Origin: Bacillus tuaregi
Lineage (GTDB): Bacteria > Bacillota > Bacilli > Bacillales > Cytobacillaceae
DNA: 64,000 nt
Reading direction: 5' to 3'
Assembly: GCF_900104575.1 (NCBI RefSeq)
Contig: NZ_LT629731.1
Span: forward strand, 3,149,102 to 3,213,101
Below the pieces are notes generated by a model. That model saw only the letters and a list, made by a program, of their open reading frames with translations. It did no database searches and was not told the origin of the DNA. This document shows positions 18,369 to 26,907 of the stretch, in pieces. Position numbers and translations under genes: made by a program. How positions within the stretch are numbered: position 1 is the first letter of the stretch; every line of letters starts with the position of its first letter.

Positions 18369-19145
18369 CATTTTTGTTATCCTAGAGGCTTTTTATCCTC
18401 TAGTTCTTACAGTTGAATTCCTGCAAGATCAGCATATATTTTCATTTCCCATAAGGAAAATGTTGCGGCCTCGTGCCCGGGTTATAGTCTGCTAACAGCA
18501 GGATCACCGAGTATGCGTTGCCCCTGACTAGATTTTTACCTCTAGCCTTCGGTTCGGATTAGCTGATAATTAACGAAATCTTGCAATGTAATGATATATG
18601 AACTTTAGAAATTCTTCTTCAGTTCTTGTGCCTTTAAGTTGATTGCAATCATGACAGCTTACACAGACATTCTGTATACAGTGCTTACCACCTCTGCTGA
18701 GAGGTATTTTATGCTCAAAGACGATTTCCTCTTTTTCGAGTGGAACTTTACAGTAATGGCAATAAGGAGTTTTCTCATAGAGTCGTTCTAAATCAATTTC
18801 TGATATAGGTTCGGAGCTTCTTATACTGTTTCCAGCTTTTCCGTTTCTTCTGCCAGATCCATTATTGAAGGACTTTGCTCGATTCCTCCAAAAATTATTT
18901 TTTCCCCAAATCTTTACTCTTTGAGATACACACTCTTTACAATCATGTCTATAACCATCTTTGCTGTCTGTTCGCTTTCCGAAACAACTCAAATCTTTTA
19001 TTTGATTGCACTTTTTACATTGCTTTTTCATTTTTATCACCTAGTAAAATTTTATCATAATCTTACTAAAGTGTCGTTAATTACCATATCTCAGCCTTCC
19101 CGCTTAATTCCGCAATTTTTAACGTGAGGCAAACTAAGCTACTCT
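18369..19145 (-). mobile_element. group I intron with HNH endonuclease ORF inside nrdJ
   Basis: A 777-bp insertion splits nrdJ in phase 0 between the Gly and Glu codons of NPCGE. The 5' exon ends CGTGTGGT. The intron carries the guide GCCTCACG about 14 bases in, which pairs with seven of the eight exon bases, including the obligatory U-G wobble at the splice site (P1). GTTT just before the guide pairs with GAAC at the start of exon 2 (P10). The intron ends in G. A GACTATA core-like element (plus 18483-18489) and several hairpins (for example 18382-18403, 18443-18462, 18489-18502) lie in the 3' part. Removing it restores the GEQPLAP frame exactly. The subgroup was not assigned. Confidence 0.9.
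18570..19031 (-). CDS. HNH homing endonuclease of the nrdJ intron
   Basis: This 153-aa protein has an N-terminal zinc-finger-like CKKCNQIKDLSCF and DCKEC, a basic linker (RNRAKSFNNGSGRRNGKAG), and a C-terminal HNH domain. That domain is CHYCKVPLEKEEIVFEHKIPLSRGG followed by NVCVSCHDCN, with the EH...N...H pattern intact. It probably cuts intronless nrdJ alleles to promote homing (family inference). The ATG at 19031 follows CTAGGTGAT. The stop codon lies inside the arm 18565-18576, which pairs with 19074-19085, so the ORF sits in a peripheral loop of the intron. Confidence 0.9.
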   Translation of the reverse strand: MKKQCKKCNQIKDLSCFGKRTDSKDGYRHDCKECVSQRVKIWGKNNFWRNRAKSFNNGSGRRNGKAGNSIRSSEPISEIDLERLYEKTPYCHYCKVPLEKEEIVFEHKIPLSRGGKHCIQNVCVSCHDCNQLKGTRTEEEFLKFIYHYIARFR

Positions 19146-20585
19146 ACCACACGGATTTGTCGCAACTACTTTTTGACCATAACTTTGGGCATTTGTCATA
19201 TCATTGGCATTATCGATGAAGAAAATGCCTGGCTCTGCAGAATAAGTTGCACAGATATTGATGAGATTCCAAAGCTCTTTTGCTTTGATTTTCTTATACG
19301 TGCGAACTTTATGACCCATCTTTTCCCACTCGCGAACATCGCCTACTTTATGCCATTCTTCATTATAAACTTTCATTTCTTCAGCATCATAGCTTTCTGT
19401 ATCAGGGAATCGAAGCTCATAATCAGCATTGTTTTCAACAGCTTCCATGAACTCCTTCGTCAAACATACAGAAATATTGGCTCCTGTTAAGAACTCAGGA
19501 TTATTAACGGAGTATGTTCCGCCTTCTGCCAGTGTTTCTTCTGCATGGGCAATAATGCTTTCACTGAAACCGCCGTAGCCGGGAATATTTTTGTAATTAA
19601 TAATTCCTTGGTACATCGCTTTCTCCTGCTCTGTTAAGCGGGTAAATTTCAGCTTGTCTTTTGCAAGCTTTTTAATTTTCTCATCTTCGGTATTGTCAAT
19701 TAAGAATCGCAAAATACGTGGATTTTGCATTTTCGAGATAATAAATTCCATAATGTCTGGATGCCAGTCCGCCAGCATAATCATCTGGGCCCCTCTGCGC
19801 GACCCGCCCTGCTCAACTAAATGAGTCAATTTCGCAATATCATCCAACCATGATACAGATCCGGAGGATTTACCGTTTACACCTTTTGCCAGTGTATTGC
19901 GAGGTCTTAGTGTGGAACCGTTTGTTCCAACACCGCCGCCGCGGCTCATGATTTCCATTACCTTTGTACGGTGCTCTGAGATACCACCACGGGAATCCTG
20001 AACAAATGGCATAACGTAGCAGTTAAAGTACGTCACATCTGTTCCGGCGCCTGCTCCATATAATACACGACCTGCAGGGATAAAGTTTAAATTGACTAAT
20101 TCCTGATAGAACTTTTCAAACCATTCCTGTCGCTTTTCCTCTGTTTTTTCTACTGAAGCCAAGCCCGTTGCATTACGCTTGGCAATTTGCTCGTAATAGA
20201 CTTCCAGCGGCTTCTCAATCACATCTAAAGGACGTCTGATAATTCCTGTCTTTGCCTCGTCAGGATCATCGAGAACTCCCCTGAATTCTTCTTCTACCAA
20301 TACTCTTGCAGATTTTTTCACCCAATCAATATCAAGAATATAACCTAAACCGCGGGCAGGAAATTTTGGATCTTCTTTAATGGTGAGGACAACAAAGTCT
20401 CCACTGGCCATTGTAACTTTCTCAGTATCCTTGAACGTATAACGATCAAGCATGACCAGGCGGGAGACCCCTTTGTGAGTAATGTTCATATCAGGGGTTA
20501 TCGGATGAACTTGTGGAAAAAGTTCAATGTCTTTGTTTAATCGTTGTGCATCCAAATTCATTTTTTTTCCTAGGGCAACAGACAT
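19146..20585 (-). CDS. nrdJ: B12-dependent (class II) ribonucleotide reductase, exon 1
   Basis: This is the first exon (480 codons) of the adenosylcobalamin-dependent reductase that makes deoxynucleotides without oxygen dependence. ATG at 20585 follows AAGGAG. The exon contains FIPAGRVLYGAGAGTDVTYFNCYVMP (first redox Cys region), RGGGVGTNGSTLRPR and, at the end, VVATNPCG with the radical cysteine at residue 479. Read through, the frame adds only Arg-Val-Ala and stops, which would leave an inactive protein lacking the catalytic Glu. Splicing to 17247-18368 gives 853 aa. Two NrdR-type boxes lie upstream. Confidence 0.95.
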
Positions 20586-20701
20586 ATATACAACTCCTTA
20601 AAAATAGATTCCATGTCCCTCTATGCTGCTATCAATCAACATGAAACTCTAGTTAGTCATTATTATTTTACAGTACACTAAACTTATCATACGCCGCTAC
20701 C

Positions 20702-20754
20702 AAAATCAATATATTGTGTTATAAATATTTTCAACACCACAATATATTGATTTT
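20702..20754 (-). promoter_or_regulatory. paired NrdR-type boxes upstream of nrdJ
   Basis: Two 16-bp palindrome-like boxes at 20704-20719 and 20737-20752 each match about 14 and 12 of 16 positions of the NrdR box consensus (ACACAATATATTGTGT). Their centres are 33 bp apart, about three helical turns. As a whole the element is a perfect 17-bp inverted repeat (20702-20718 with 20738-20754). It lies about 120 bp before nrdJ, so NrdR repression when dATP/ATP is sufficient is expected. Confidence 0.8.
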
Positions 20755-20918
20755 AGGTCAAAGGTTCTTTATTTTGTCAAACACAAGAAAAAAGAAAAAT
20801 AAGAGAATAATAGAGTTTTGGTTCAATTTCCGGGTAAATATGATAATTTTCGCCTTTTTTCAGGACTTGCACTTCACTTAAGAAATCAAATCCATAAATA
20901 CCTATTTTTACCATTTAA

Positions 20919-20946
20919 GAGGGACTTGCAAAACTGCAGGTCCCTC
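20919..20946 (-). terminator. stem-loop after lipM
   Basis: AGGGAC-TGCA pairs with TGCA-GTCCCT around GTTT, immediately after the lipM stop. The following sequence is only weakly T-rich, so termination strength is uncertain. Confidence 0.55.
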
Positions 20947-21780
20947 CTATCTCATAAAGTTCCACTCATCATTTTCATAGCGTTCAGAAGCAATTTTATT
21001 CACATAATCTAACTCAGCTGGAGTCAGCTCATAGGGCTCAAGTCGTATATTTAAGCCCTCTTCAAAACCAGCTTTAAATGCCTTCTTCGCCTGTTCAATG
21101 GATACTGTTTCAGAACTGATATCGTTGACAGCCACTGCCTTGCTTTTAAAGGCCTTCTGCATCCGTTCCTTCACACGGTCATTAGAATATTTAAACAAAT
21201 TGAACAGCTTGTCCTCATCCAAGTCAAGCAGGATGGAACCATGTTGGAGAATGACACCTTTTTGTCTTGTTTGTGCACTACCTGCAACTTTTCGACCTTC
21301 AACGACAAGCTCATACCAGCTTGGCGCATCAAAGCATACAGCAGATCGAGGATTCTTTAATGTATCACGTTCTTCCGAGGTTTTCGGAACAGCAAAATAA
21401 GCCTCCAAGCCAAGCTGATGAAATCCTTTTAGAATCCCTTCCGAAATGACCCGGTAGGCTTCCGTTACCGAACGCGGCATTTTCGGATGTTCTTCCGGCA
21501 CGATGACACTATAGGTTAACTCATGCTCATGCAGAACGGCCCTGCCGCCAGTTGGGCGCCGCACAAAGCCAAGCTTTTGCTCTCTTACTGCTTCCATATT
21601 TATTTCTTTCTCTACTTTTTGAAAATAGCCGATAGAAAGAGTTGCAGGGCTCCAACCATAAAACCGGATAACCGGAGGAATTTCACCTTTGCTATTCCAT
21701 TCGAGCAAGGCCTCATCAAGAGCCATGTTAAAGGCTGCTGAACCATTGCCAGAATCAATAAATCTCCATACTTCCTCCAT
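20947..21780 (-). CDS. lipM: octanoyl-[GcvH]:protein octanoyltransferase / lipoyl ligase-like LipM
   Basis: LipM transfers octanoate from acyl carrier protein to GcvH, the first step of lipoate assembly in Bacillus. The 277-aa product starts [26 protein letters not shown]. Conserved features are [19 protein letters not shown], the active cysteine in [32 protein letters not shown] and [12 protein letters not shown] used ATG 21780; the frame extends five codons further but those are outside the family. Its placement near the glycine cleavage genes fits, because lipoyl-GcvH is a substrate of that system. Confidence 0.93.
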   Translation of the reverse strand: MEEVWRFIDSGNGSAAFNMALDEALLEWNSKGEIPPVIRFYGWSPATLSIGYFQKVEKEINMEAVREQKLGFVRRPTGGRAVLHEHELTYSVIVPEEHPKMPRSVTEAYRVISEGILKGFHQLGLEAYFAVPKTSEERDTLKNPRSAVCFDAPSWYELVVEGRKVAGSAQTRQKGVILQHGSILLDLDEDKLFNLFKYSNDRVKERMQKAFKSKAVAVNDISSETVSIEQAKKAFKAGFEEGLNIRLEPYELTPAELDYVNKIASERYENDEWNFMR

Positions 21781-21970
21781 CTTTCGCGCCACCATTCTAT
21801 CTTTTTTTCAACCTATTTAGTCTAACAAAATTACCATTAAAAACAAAGTGAATTACATGTTAAATTTTTTTGTATTCTCCTTTACTAGGATAATAAAAGA
21901 ACTATATAATATAATGGTTAGTTCATTCTTTACGGTTCCACACCTCTCACAATGAATTAGCCATTTTCAA

Positions 21971-22034
21971 ACTATTACGGGCAGTTATCTTCCACTTTTT
22001 CATATACCTACAGTGGATAATACTGCCCGTTAGT
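21971..22034. repeat. long hairpin between lipM and yqhL
   Basis: ACTA-ACGGGCAGT...CCAC (21971-21995) pairs with GTGG...ACTGCCCGT-TAGT (22013-22034), leaving a 17-base loop and small internal bulges. The 3' arm ends about 30 bases before the yqhL ribosome binding site. There is no T-run, so it is not an ordinary terminator. It may be a leader structure, an operator or a small palindromic repeat. Confidence 0.55.
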
Positions 22035-22072
22035 ATGAGATAAATTGCATAGCTTGAAAGGAGAAAACGACT

Positions 22073-22453
22073 TTGGATACACTTTATTTCCTGCTCATTC
22101 TTATTGCTGCTTCACTCATTTATATTGCTTATAATTGGCTTAAGCAGCGAAAAATACTCAAAACACTAACGGAAGAACAATTCCGTGAAGGATACCGAAA
22201 GGCACAGCTGATTGATGTCCGTGAACCAAATGAATTTGAAAATGGTCATATTTTAGGTTCTAGAAATATTCCTCTTTCACAGCTAAAAATGCGCATGAAA
22301 GAATTACGTCCTGATAAGCCTGTCTATCTATACTGTCAAAATGGAACAAGAAGTGCCCGTGCTGCCCAATTCCTGTACAAAAAGGGCTATAAAGACCTTT
22401 CCCATTTACAGGGTGGCTTTAAAAAATGGACAGGCAGAATTAAAACAAAGTAA
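22073..22453 (+). CDS. yqhL: membrane-anchored rhodanese-like protein
   Basis: This 126-aa sulfurtransferase-type protein has one N-terminal hydrophobic anchor (LYFLLILIAASLIYIAYNWL) and a single rhodanese domain (about residues 35-125). DVREPNEFENGHILGSRNIPL is typical and the catalytic cysteine lies in LYCQNGTRSARA, so the persulfide loop is complete. The start is TTG at 22073 behind AAAGGAG. It faces gcvPB and shares a bidirectional terminator with it. Substrate unknown. Confidence 0.93.
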   Translation: MDTLYFLLILIAASLIYIAYNWLKQRKILKTLTEEQFREGYRKAQLIDVREPNEFENGHILGSRNIPLSQLKMRMKELRPDKPVYLYCQNGTRSARAAQFLYKKGYKDLSHLQGGFKKWTGRIKTK

Positions 22454-22466
22454 TACCTAACAAAAC

Positions 22467-22501
22467 AAAAGGCTGACTCGTAATCATAGAGTCAGCCTTT
22501 T
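22467..22501. terminator. bidirectional terminator between yqhL and gcvPB
   Basis: AAAAGGCTGACTC pairs perfectly (13 bp) with GAGTCAGCCTTTT around a 9-base loop, between two convergent genes. Confidence 0.9.
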
Positions 22502-22506
22502 CTTTA

Positions 22507-23970
22507 TTATTCTTCTTTTTTATAGCGTAGGACAGGCTTACGTGCAGCTAGCGTTTCATCTAATCTGCTGACAACCGTTGTATGTGGAGCTTCCTGAACG
22601 ATTTCAGGATTGGTTTCAGCCTCTTTCGCAATCTGAATCATCGCCTCAATAAAGCTGTCTAATGTTTCTTTTGATTCCGTTTCTGTTGGCTCAATCATCA
22701 TACATTCCTCAACATTGAGTGGGAAATAAATTGTCGGCGGATGATAGCCGAAATCTAAGAGACGTTTAGCAATATCAAGCGTTCGGACACCCAGCTTTTT
22801 CTGACGCCTACCACTTAAGACAAACTCATGCTTACAATGTCTATCGTATGGTAAATCATAGTATGGAGCTAATCTCCTCATCATATAATTGGCATTCAAA
22901 ACAGCATTTTCGGTTACCGCCTTCAAGCCATCAGGGCCCATTGAACGAATATAGGTGTAAGCACGAACATTAATCCCAAAATTACCATAATAAGGCTTCA
23001 CACGACCTATTGATTGTGGTCGATCATAATCAAGCAAATAATGGTCCGCAGCCCTTGTGACGACCGGCTTTGGTAAAAATGGAATCAGCTCGGCCTTCAC
23101 TCCAACTGGACCTGAACCCGGACCGCCACCGCCATGCGGTCCCGTAAAGGTCTTATGAAGATTTAAATGAACAACATCAAATCCCATATCACCCGGACGC
23201 GCTTTAGATAAAACGGCATTTAAATTTGCGCCATCATAATAAAGCTTTCCTCCGGCATCGTGGACAATTTTCGCCATTTCAAGAATATTTTCCTCAAATA
23301 ATCCGAGCGTATTTGGATTTGTCAGCATCAATGCTGCTGTATCCTTCCCAACCACTCTTCTTAAATCAGCTAAATCAACAAGACCCTTTTCATTTGATTT
23401 AACGGTTACAGTTTCAAAGCCTGCCACCCCTGCGGAGGCTGGATTCGTTCCGTGGGCAGAATCAGGAACGATTACTTTCACTCTTCCATAATCACCGTTC
23501 GCCTCATGAAAGGCACGAATCATCATGAGACCCGTCCACTCACCATGAGCTCCGGCTGCAGATTGTAGTGTTACTGCATCCATCCCCGTAATCTCAACGA
23601 GATGCTCTTGTAGATCATACATTAATTCCAGTGCTCCTTGTACGGTAGATTCATCCTGCAATGGGTGAACGTGGGCAAAGCCATCCATACGAGCAACTGC
23701 TTCATTTATTTTTGGATTATATTTCATTGTACAAGAGCCAAGCGGGTAGAATCCTGAATCAAGTCCATGATTTCTTTTTGATAATGCCGTATAATGGCGC
23801 ATAATATCGAGTTCGGAAACCTCAGGAAGCTCTGGCTCAAGCTCACGCATATATTCAGCCGGTATCAAGTTTTCTAGATCAACTTCTGGAACATCGACTT
23901 CAGGAAGACTATAACCGATTCGTTCAGGTGTACTGCTTTCAAATATTAATGGTTGATTTTGTTTATTCAT
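22507..23970 (-). CDS. gcvPB: glycine dehydrogenase (decarboxylating) subunit 2
   Basis: This is the PLP-binding half of the two-subunit P-protein that decarboxylates glycine. The 487-aa product carries the PLP lysine in [23 protein letters not shown] and the family segments [15 protein letters not shown] and [17 protein letters not shown]. The start ATG at 23970 follows GGGGGATTATC. The 11 extra codons upstream overlap gcvPA and are not part of the protein. It overlaps gcvPA by eight bases, giving tight coupling of the two subunits. Confidence 0.96.
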   Translation of the reverse strand: MNKQNQPLIFESSTPERIGYSLPEVDVPEVDLENLIPAEYMRELEPELPEVSELDIMRHYTALSKRNHGLDSGFYPLGSCTMKYNPKINEAVARMDGFAHVHPLQDESTVQGALELMYDLQEHLVEITGMDAVTLQSAAGAHGEWTGLMMIRAFHEANGDYGRVKVIVPDSAHGTNPASAGVAGFETVTVKSNEKGLVDLADLRRVVGKDTAALMLTNPNTLGLFEENILEMAKIVHDAGGKLYYDGANLNAVLSKARPGDMGFDVVHLNLHKTFTGPHGGGGPGSGPVGVKAELIPFLPKPVVTRAADHYLLDYDRPQSIGRVKPYYGNFGINVRAYTYIRSMGPDGLKAVTENAVLNANYMMRRLAPYYDLPYDRHCKHEFVLSGRRQKKLGVRTLDIAKRLLDFGYHPPTIYFPLNVEECMMIEPTETESKETLDSFIEAMIQIAKEAETNPEIVQEAPHTTVVSRLDETLAARKPVLRYKKEE

Positions 23971-25309
23971 GATAATCCCCCAATTCTGCCACAAAAATAT
24001 CAATTTCTTCCTTTGTTCTTAATTCCGTAACAGCAATCAGCATATGATTAGACAGCTCTGGGTAATCACGACCTAGATCATAGCCGCCAATGATGTTTTT
24101 ATTGACCAGCTGTTGATTCACTTCCTTAACAGGCTTTGTGAGCTTCACAACAAATTCATTAAAAATCGGCCCTTCAAACACAATATTGGCTCCTGCTTCC
24201 TTCAGCTTATTTTTAGCATAATTCGCTTTTTGAATATTGGCTACAGCCATTTCCCGAAGACCCTTTTTCCCAAATGCAGTCATCGCAACCGACGATGCTA
24301 ATGCATTAAGTGCCTGATTAGAGCAGATATTCGATGTTGCCTTCTCGCGGCGAATATGCTGCTCACGTGCCTGTAATGTCAAGACAAAGCCTCTACGACC
24401 TTCTTCATCCACTGTTTGCCCAACCAATCGGCCTGGAATTTTTCGCATCAGCTTATTCGTAACGGCAAAATAGCCGCAGTGCGGTCCACCGTAAGCCCCC
24501 GGAATACCAAACACCTGTGTATCGCCTACAACAATGTCTGCTCCAAAATGTCCGGGTGGAGTAAGAACACCTAAGGATAGAGGATTGCTCGAAACAACAA
24601 ATAGTGATTTATCCTTATGTGCCAGTTCCTCTATTTTTTTCAATGGTTCAATTCCGCCAAAGAAGTTAGGGTATTGAACCATCACGGCCGCTACCTCTTC
24701 ACTAAGCAGTTCTTCAAGTGCAGATATATCGGTTAAACCATTATTAGCTGGAATTTCAACTACCTCAAGCCTCTGTCCTTTTGCATAGGTGTTTAATACC
24801 GCTCTAGCTTCTGGATGTACTGTGCTGGACACCAATAATCTATTTCTACGGGTATGTCCAGAAGCCAGCATCGCAGCTTCTGCTAATGCAGTCCCCCCAT
24901 CGTACATAGATGAGTTTGCTACATCCATTCCGGTTAGCTCACAAATCATTGTTTGGAATTCAAAGATAGCCTGCAGTTCACCTTGAGAAATTTCTGGCTG
25001 GTAGGGTGTATAGGCTGTATAAAATTCTGAACGAGAGATAACATGGTCAACGATTACAGGAATATAATGATCATAAACCCCGGCACCCAGGAACGATGTA
25101 TTTCTACGCAAGTCTGCATTTTTAGCTGATAGTTGCGACAGTTCCTTTAAAAGTGCTGATTCAGACTTTGCCTTTTTCAGCTGATATTCTCCTTTAAAAC
25201 GGACCTGTTCAGGAATATCGCTAAACAATTCATCAACAGAAGCTGCTCCAATCGCTTCCAACATTGCTTTTTGATCCTTTTCTGTCATCGGTAAATAACG
25301 ATGCTTCAT
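23963..25309 (-). CDS. gcvPA: glycine dehydrogenase (decarboxylating) subunit 1
   Basis: This is the N-terminal-half homologue of the P-protein, needed with GcvPB for glycine decarboxylation. It starts [21 protein letters not shown] (ATG 25309, the second of two adjacent ATGs, giving 448 aa as in B. subtilis). Conserved segments: [48 protein letters not shown] and [22 protein letters not shown]. It lies between gcvT and gcvPB under the glycine riboswitch. Confidence 0.96.
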   Translation of the reverse strand: MKHRYLPMTEKDQKAMLEAIGAASVDELFSDIPEQVRFKGEYQLKKAKSESALLKELSQLSAKNADLRRNTSFLGAGVYDHYIPVIVDHVISRSEFYTAYTPYQPEISQGELQAIFEFQTMICELTGMDVANSSMYDGGTALAEAAMLASGHTRRNRLLVSSTVHPEARAVLNTYAKGQRLEVVEIPANNGLTDISALEELLSEEVAAVMVQYPNFFGGIEPLKKIEELAHKDKSLFVVSSNPLSLGVLTPPGHFGADIVVGDTQVFGIPGAYGGPHCGYFAVTNKLMRKIPGRLVGQTVDEEGRRGFVLTLQAREQHIRREKATSNICSNQALNALASSVAMTAFGKKGLREMAVANIQKANYAKNKLKEAGANIVFEGPIFNEFVVKLTKPVKEVNQQLVNKNIIGGYDLGRDYPELSNHMLIAVTELRTKEEIDIFVAELGDYHE

Positions 25310-25328
25310 CATTCTCTCCCCCTGTTTT

Positions 25329-26432
25329 TTACTGCACTCTTTTATAGAAAGGTGTTTTGACAATCTTCGCTTTTAAGCGTTTACCACGAATTTCTACAAA
25401 TACTTCGTTCCCAAGAACAGCCTGCTCCGTCTGTAATAACGCGAGACCAATATTTCTCTTTAATGTAGGAGATTGCGTACCGGTAGTTATGAAACCGATT
25501 TCCTTTTCATCAACAAAAACACGATAACCATGGCGAGGTATCCCACGATCAATCATTTCAATACCTACAATTCGTCTTGGTAGACCGGAATCCTTTTGCT
25601 TCTTCAGGGCGGATTTCCCAATAAATTCTGCTTCTTTATCCAGTTTCACAGCAAAGCCAATTCCGGCTTCAAGCGGAGTAATGTCCTGGGAAAGCTCTTG
25701 ACCATATAAGGCAAGCTTCGCTTCAAACCGTAATGTATCACGGGCACCCAAACCAATAGGACGGATGCCATATTCACTGCCAGCTATTAAGATTGCTCGC
25801 CATAAATCCTCAGCATCCTCAGGCTTACAATAGATTTCAAAGCCGTCTTCACCAGTATAGCCTGTTCGTGAAAGCGTAGCCTGCTTCCCAGCAACCACTA
25901 CTTGATTTTGAATTCCAAACGGGCGAACCTCAGTTAATTTAACATCAGGTACTAATGGTTCAAGAATCTTTTCTGCCAGCGGTCCTTGTAGTGCTAATTG
26001 GGCCATGTGCTGTGAAATATTTTCAAGCACCACACCCTCATCTAGATGCTCTAAAAGCCATTTGTAATCCTTTTCAGTATTTGCCGCATTTACAACAAGT
26101 AAATAATCGTCCTCTGCAAGCTTATAAACAAGTAAATCATCCACTGTCCCACCATTGTCATAGCACATGGCATTATATTGAGCAGTACCATTCTTGATTT
26201 TGCTGATGTCATTCGTCATCATTTTTTGCAGGTACGACAGACTTCCAGGACCTCTAACGGTTATTTCCCCCATATGAGAAACATCAAATAACCCAGCCTT
26301 TGTTCTTACGGCTTCATGCTCCTCCTTTATACTAGAAAACTGAACTGGGAGCTCCCATCCACCAAAATCAATAGTTTTCGCCCCATATTCCTTATAAACA
26401 CGGTAAAGAGGTGTTCGTTTTAATTCAGTCAT
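25329..26432 (-). CDS. gcvT: glycine cleavage system T protein (aminomethyltransferase)
   Basis: GcvT releases ammonia from the aminomethyl-lipoyl intermediate and passes the one-carbon unit to tetrahydrofolate. The 367-aa product starts [31 protein letters not shown]. The conserved [11 protein letters not shown], the catalytic Asp region [14 protein letters not shown] and [11 protein letters not shown] are visible. ATG 26432 follows GGAAGGAG; an earlier in-frame stretch is leader. It is the first gene of gcvT-gcvPA-gcvPB and is directly preceded by the riboswitch. gcvH is not in the window. Confidence 0.96.
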   Translation of the reverse strand: MTELKRTPLYRVYKEYGAKTIDFGGWELPVQFSSIKEEHEAVRTKAGLFDVSHMGEITVRGPGSLSYLQKMMTNDISKIKNGTAQYNAMCYDNGGTVDDLLVYKLAEDDYLLVVNAANTEKDYKWLLEHLDEGVVLENISQHMAQLALQGPLAEKILEPLVPDVKLTEVRPFGIQNQVVVAGKQATLSRTGYTGEDGFEIYCKPEDAEDLWRAILIAGSEYGIRPIGLGARDTLRFEAKLALYGQELSQDITPLEAGIGFAVKLDKEAEFIGKSALKKQKDSGLPRRIVGIEMIDRGIPRHGYRVFVDEKEIGFITTGTQSPTLKRNIGLALLQTEQAVLGNEVFVEIRGKRLKAKIVKTPFYKRVQ

Positions 26433-26551
26433 GATTTTTACTCCTTCCTCTGAAATACTGTTTACGATCCACTGCTTATCCATAGCTTTTTAAATATTAA
26501 GATTTTTAACCCTAACGAAAATCTGCATAAAAACCCTTATTTCATAACCTG

Positions 26552-26757
26552 AACCAAAAAAGGACAGAAACCACCCTATAGATCATAAGGTGGTCTCTGT
26601 CCTGGAACCTGAAAGTTTACCTAATAAAGGCTTTCCTCGTGGGCGGCTTATCAAAAGCACTCTCCAGAGATGCGTCAAATAAGAGTTCTTTTGCCTGAGA
26701 GATTCACAAATCCATGTTTGCTCCTTCGGCGCTACTTACAGTAGTCTCTCCCCTTAT
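26552..26757 (-). promoter_or_regulatory. tandem glycine riboswitch with transcription terminator
   Basis: On the minus strand, GGGGAGAGACTAC, the GCGCCGAAGGAGCAA segment and AATCTCTCAGGCAAAAGAAC form the first glycine aptamer. A second aptamer follows with CATCTCTGGAGAGTG, CGCCCACGAGG and a CTTTCAGGTT end. A 15-bp near-perfect stem (26561-26575 with 26589-26603) and a T-run (complement of 26552-26560) make an intrinsic terminator. This is the gcvT-type ON switch: glycine binding should prevent termination and turn on the cleavage operon. Confidence 0.95.
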
Positions 26758-26907
26758 CATCATCCGCATTTATAAAATTAAATTACTTGGTCATACTATC
26801 CATAATTAAACATTATTTCACTGTAGTAAGTTTCTAAACTTTCAATTATATACATAGACTACCATGTCGGATTGATTTCAGCAATACCATTTTGAGGAGT
26901 GTTAACA

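Noticed and set aside
17247-20585. nrdJ as a frameshifted pseudogene or as an intein-containing gene
   Set aside because: The insert has stop codons in the nrdJ frame directly after the exon, so no precursor protein spans it. The exons rejoin exactly at a conserved motif, and P1/P10 pairings exist. An intron explains all of this; an intein or a decayed gene does not.
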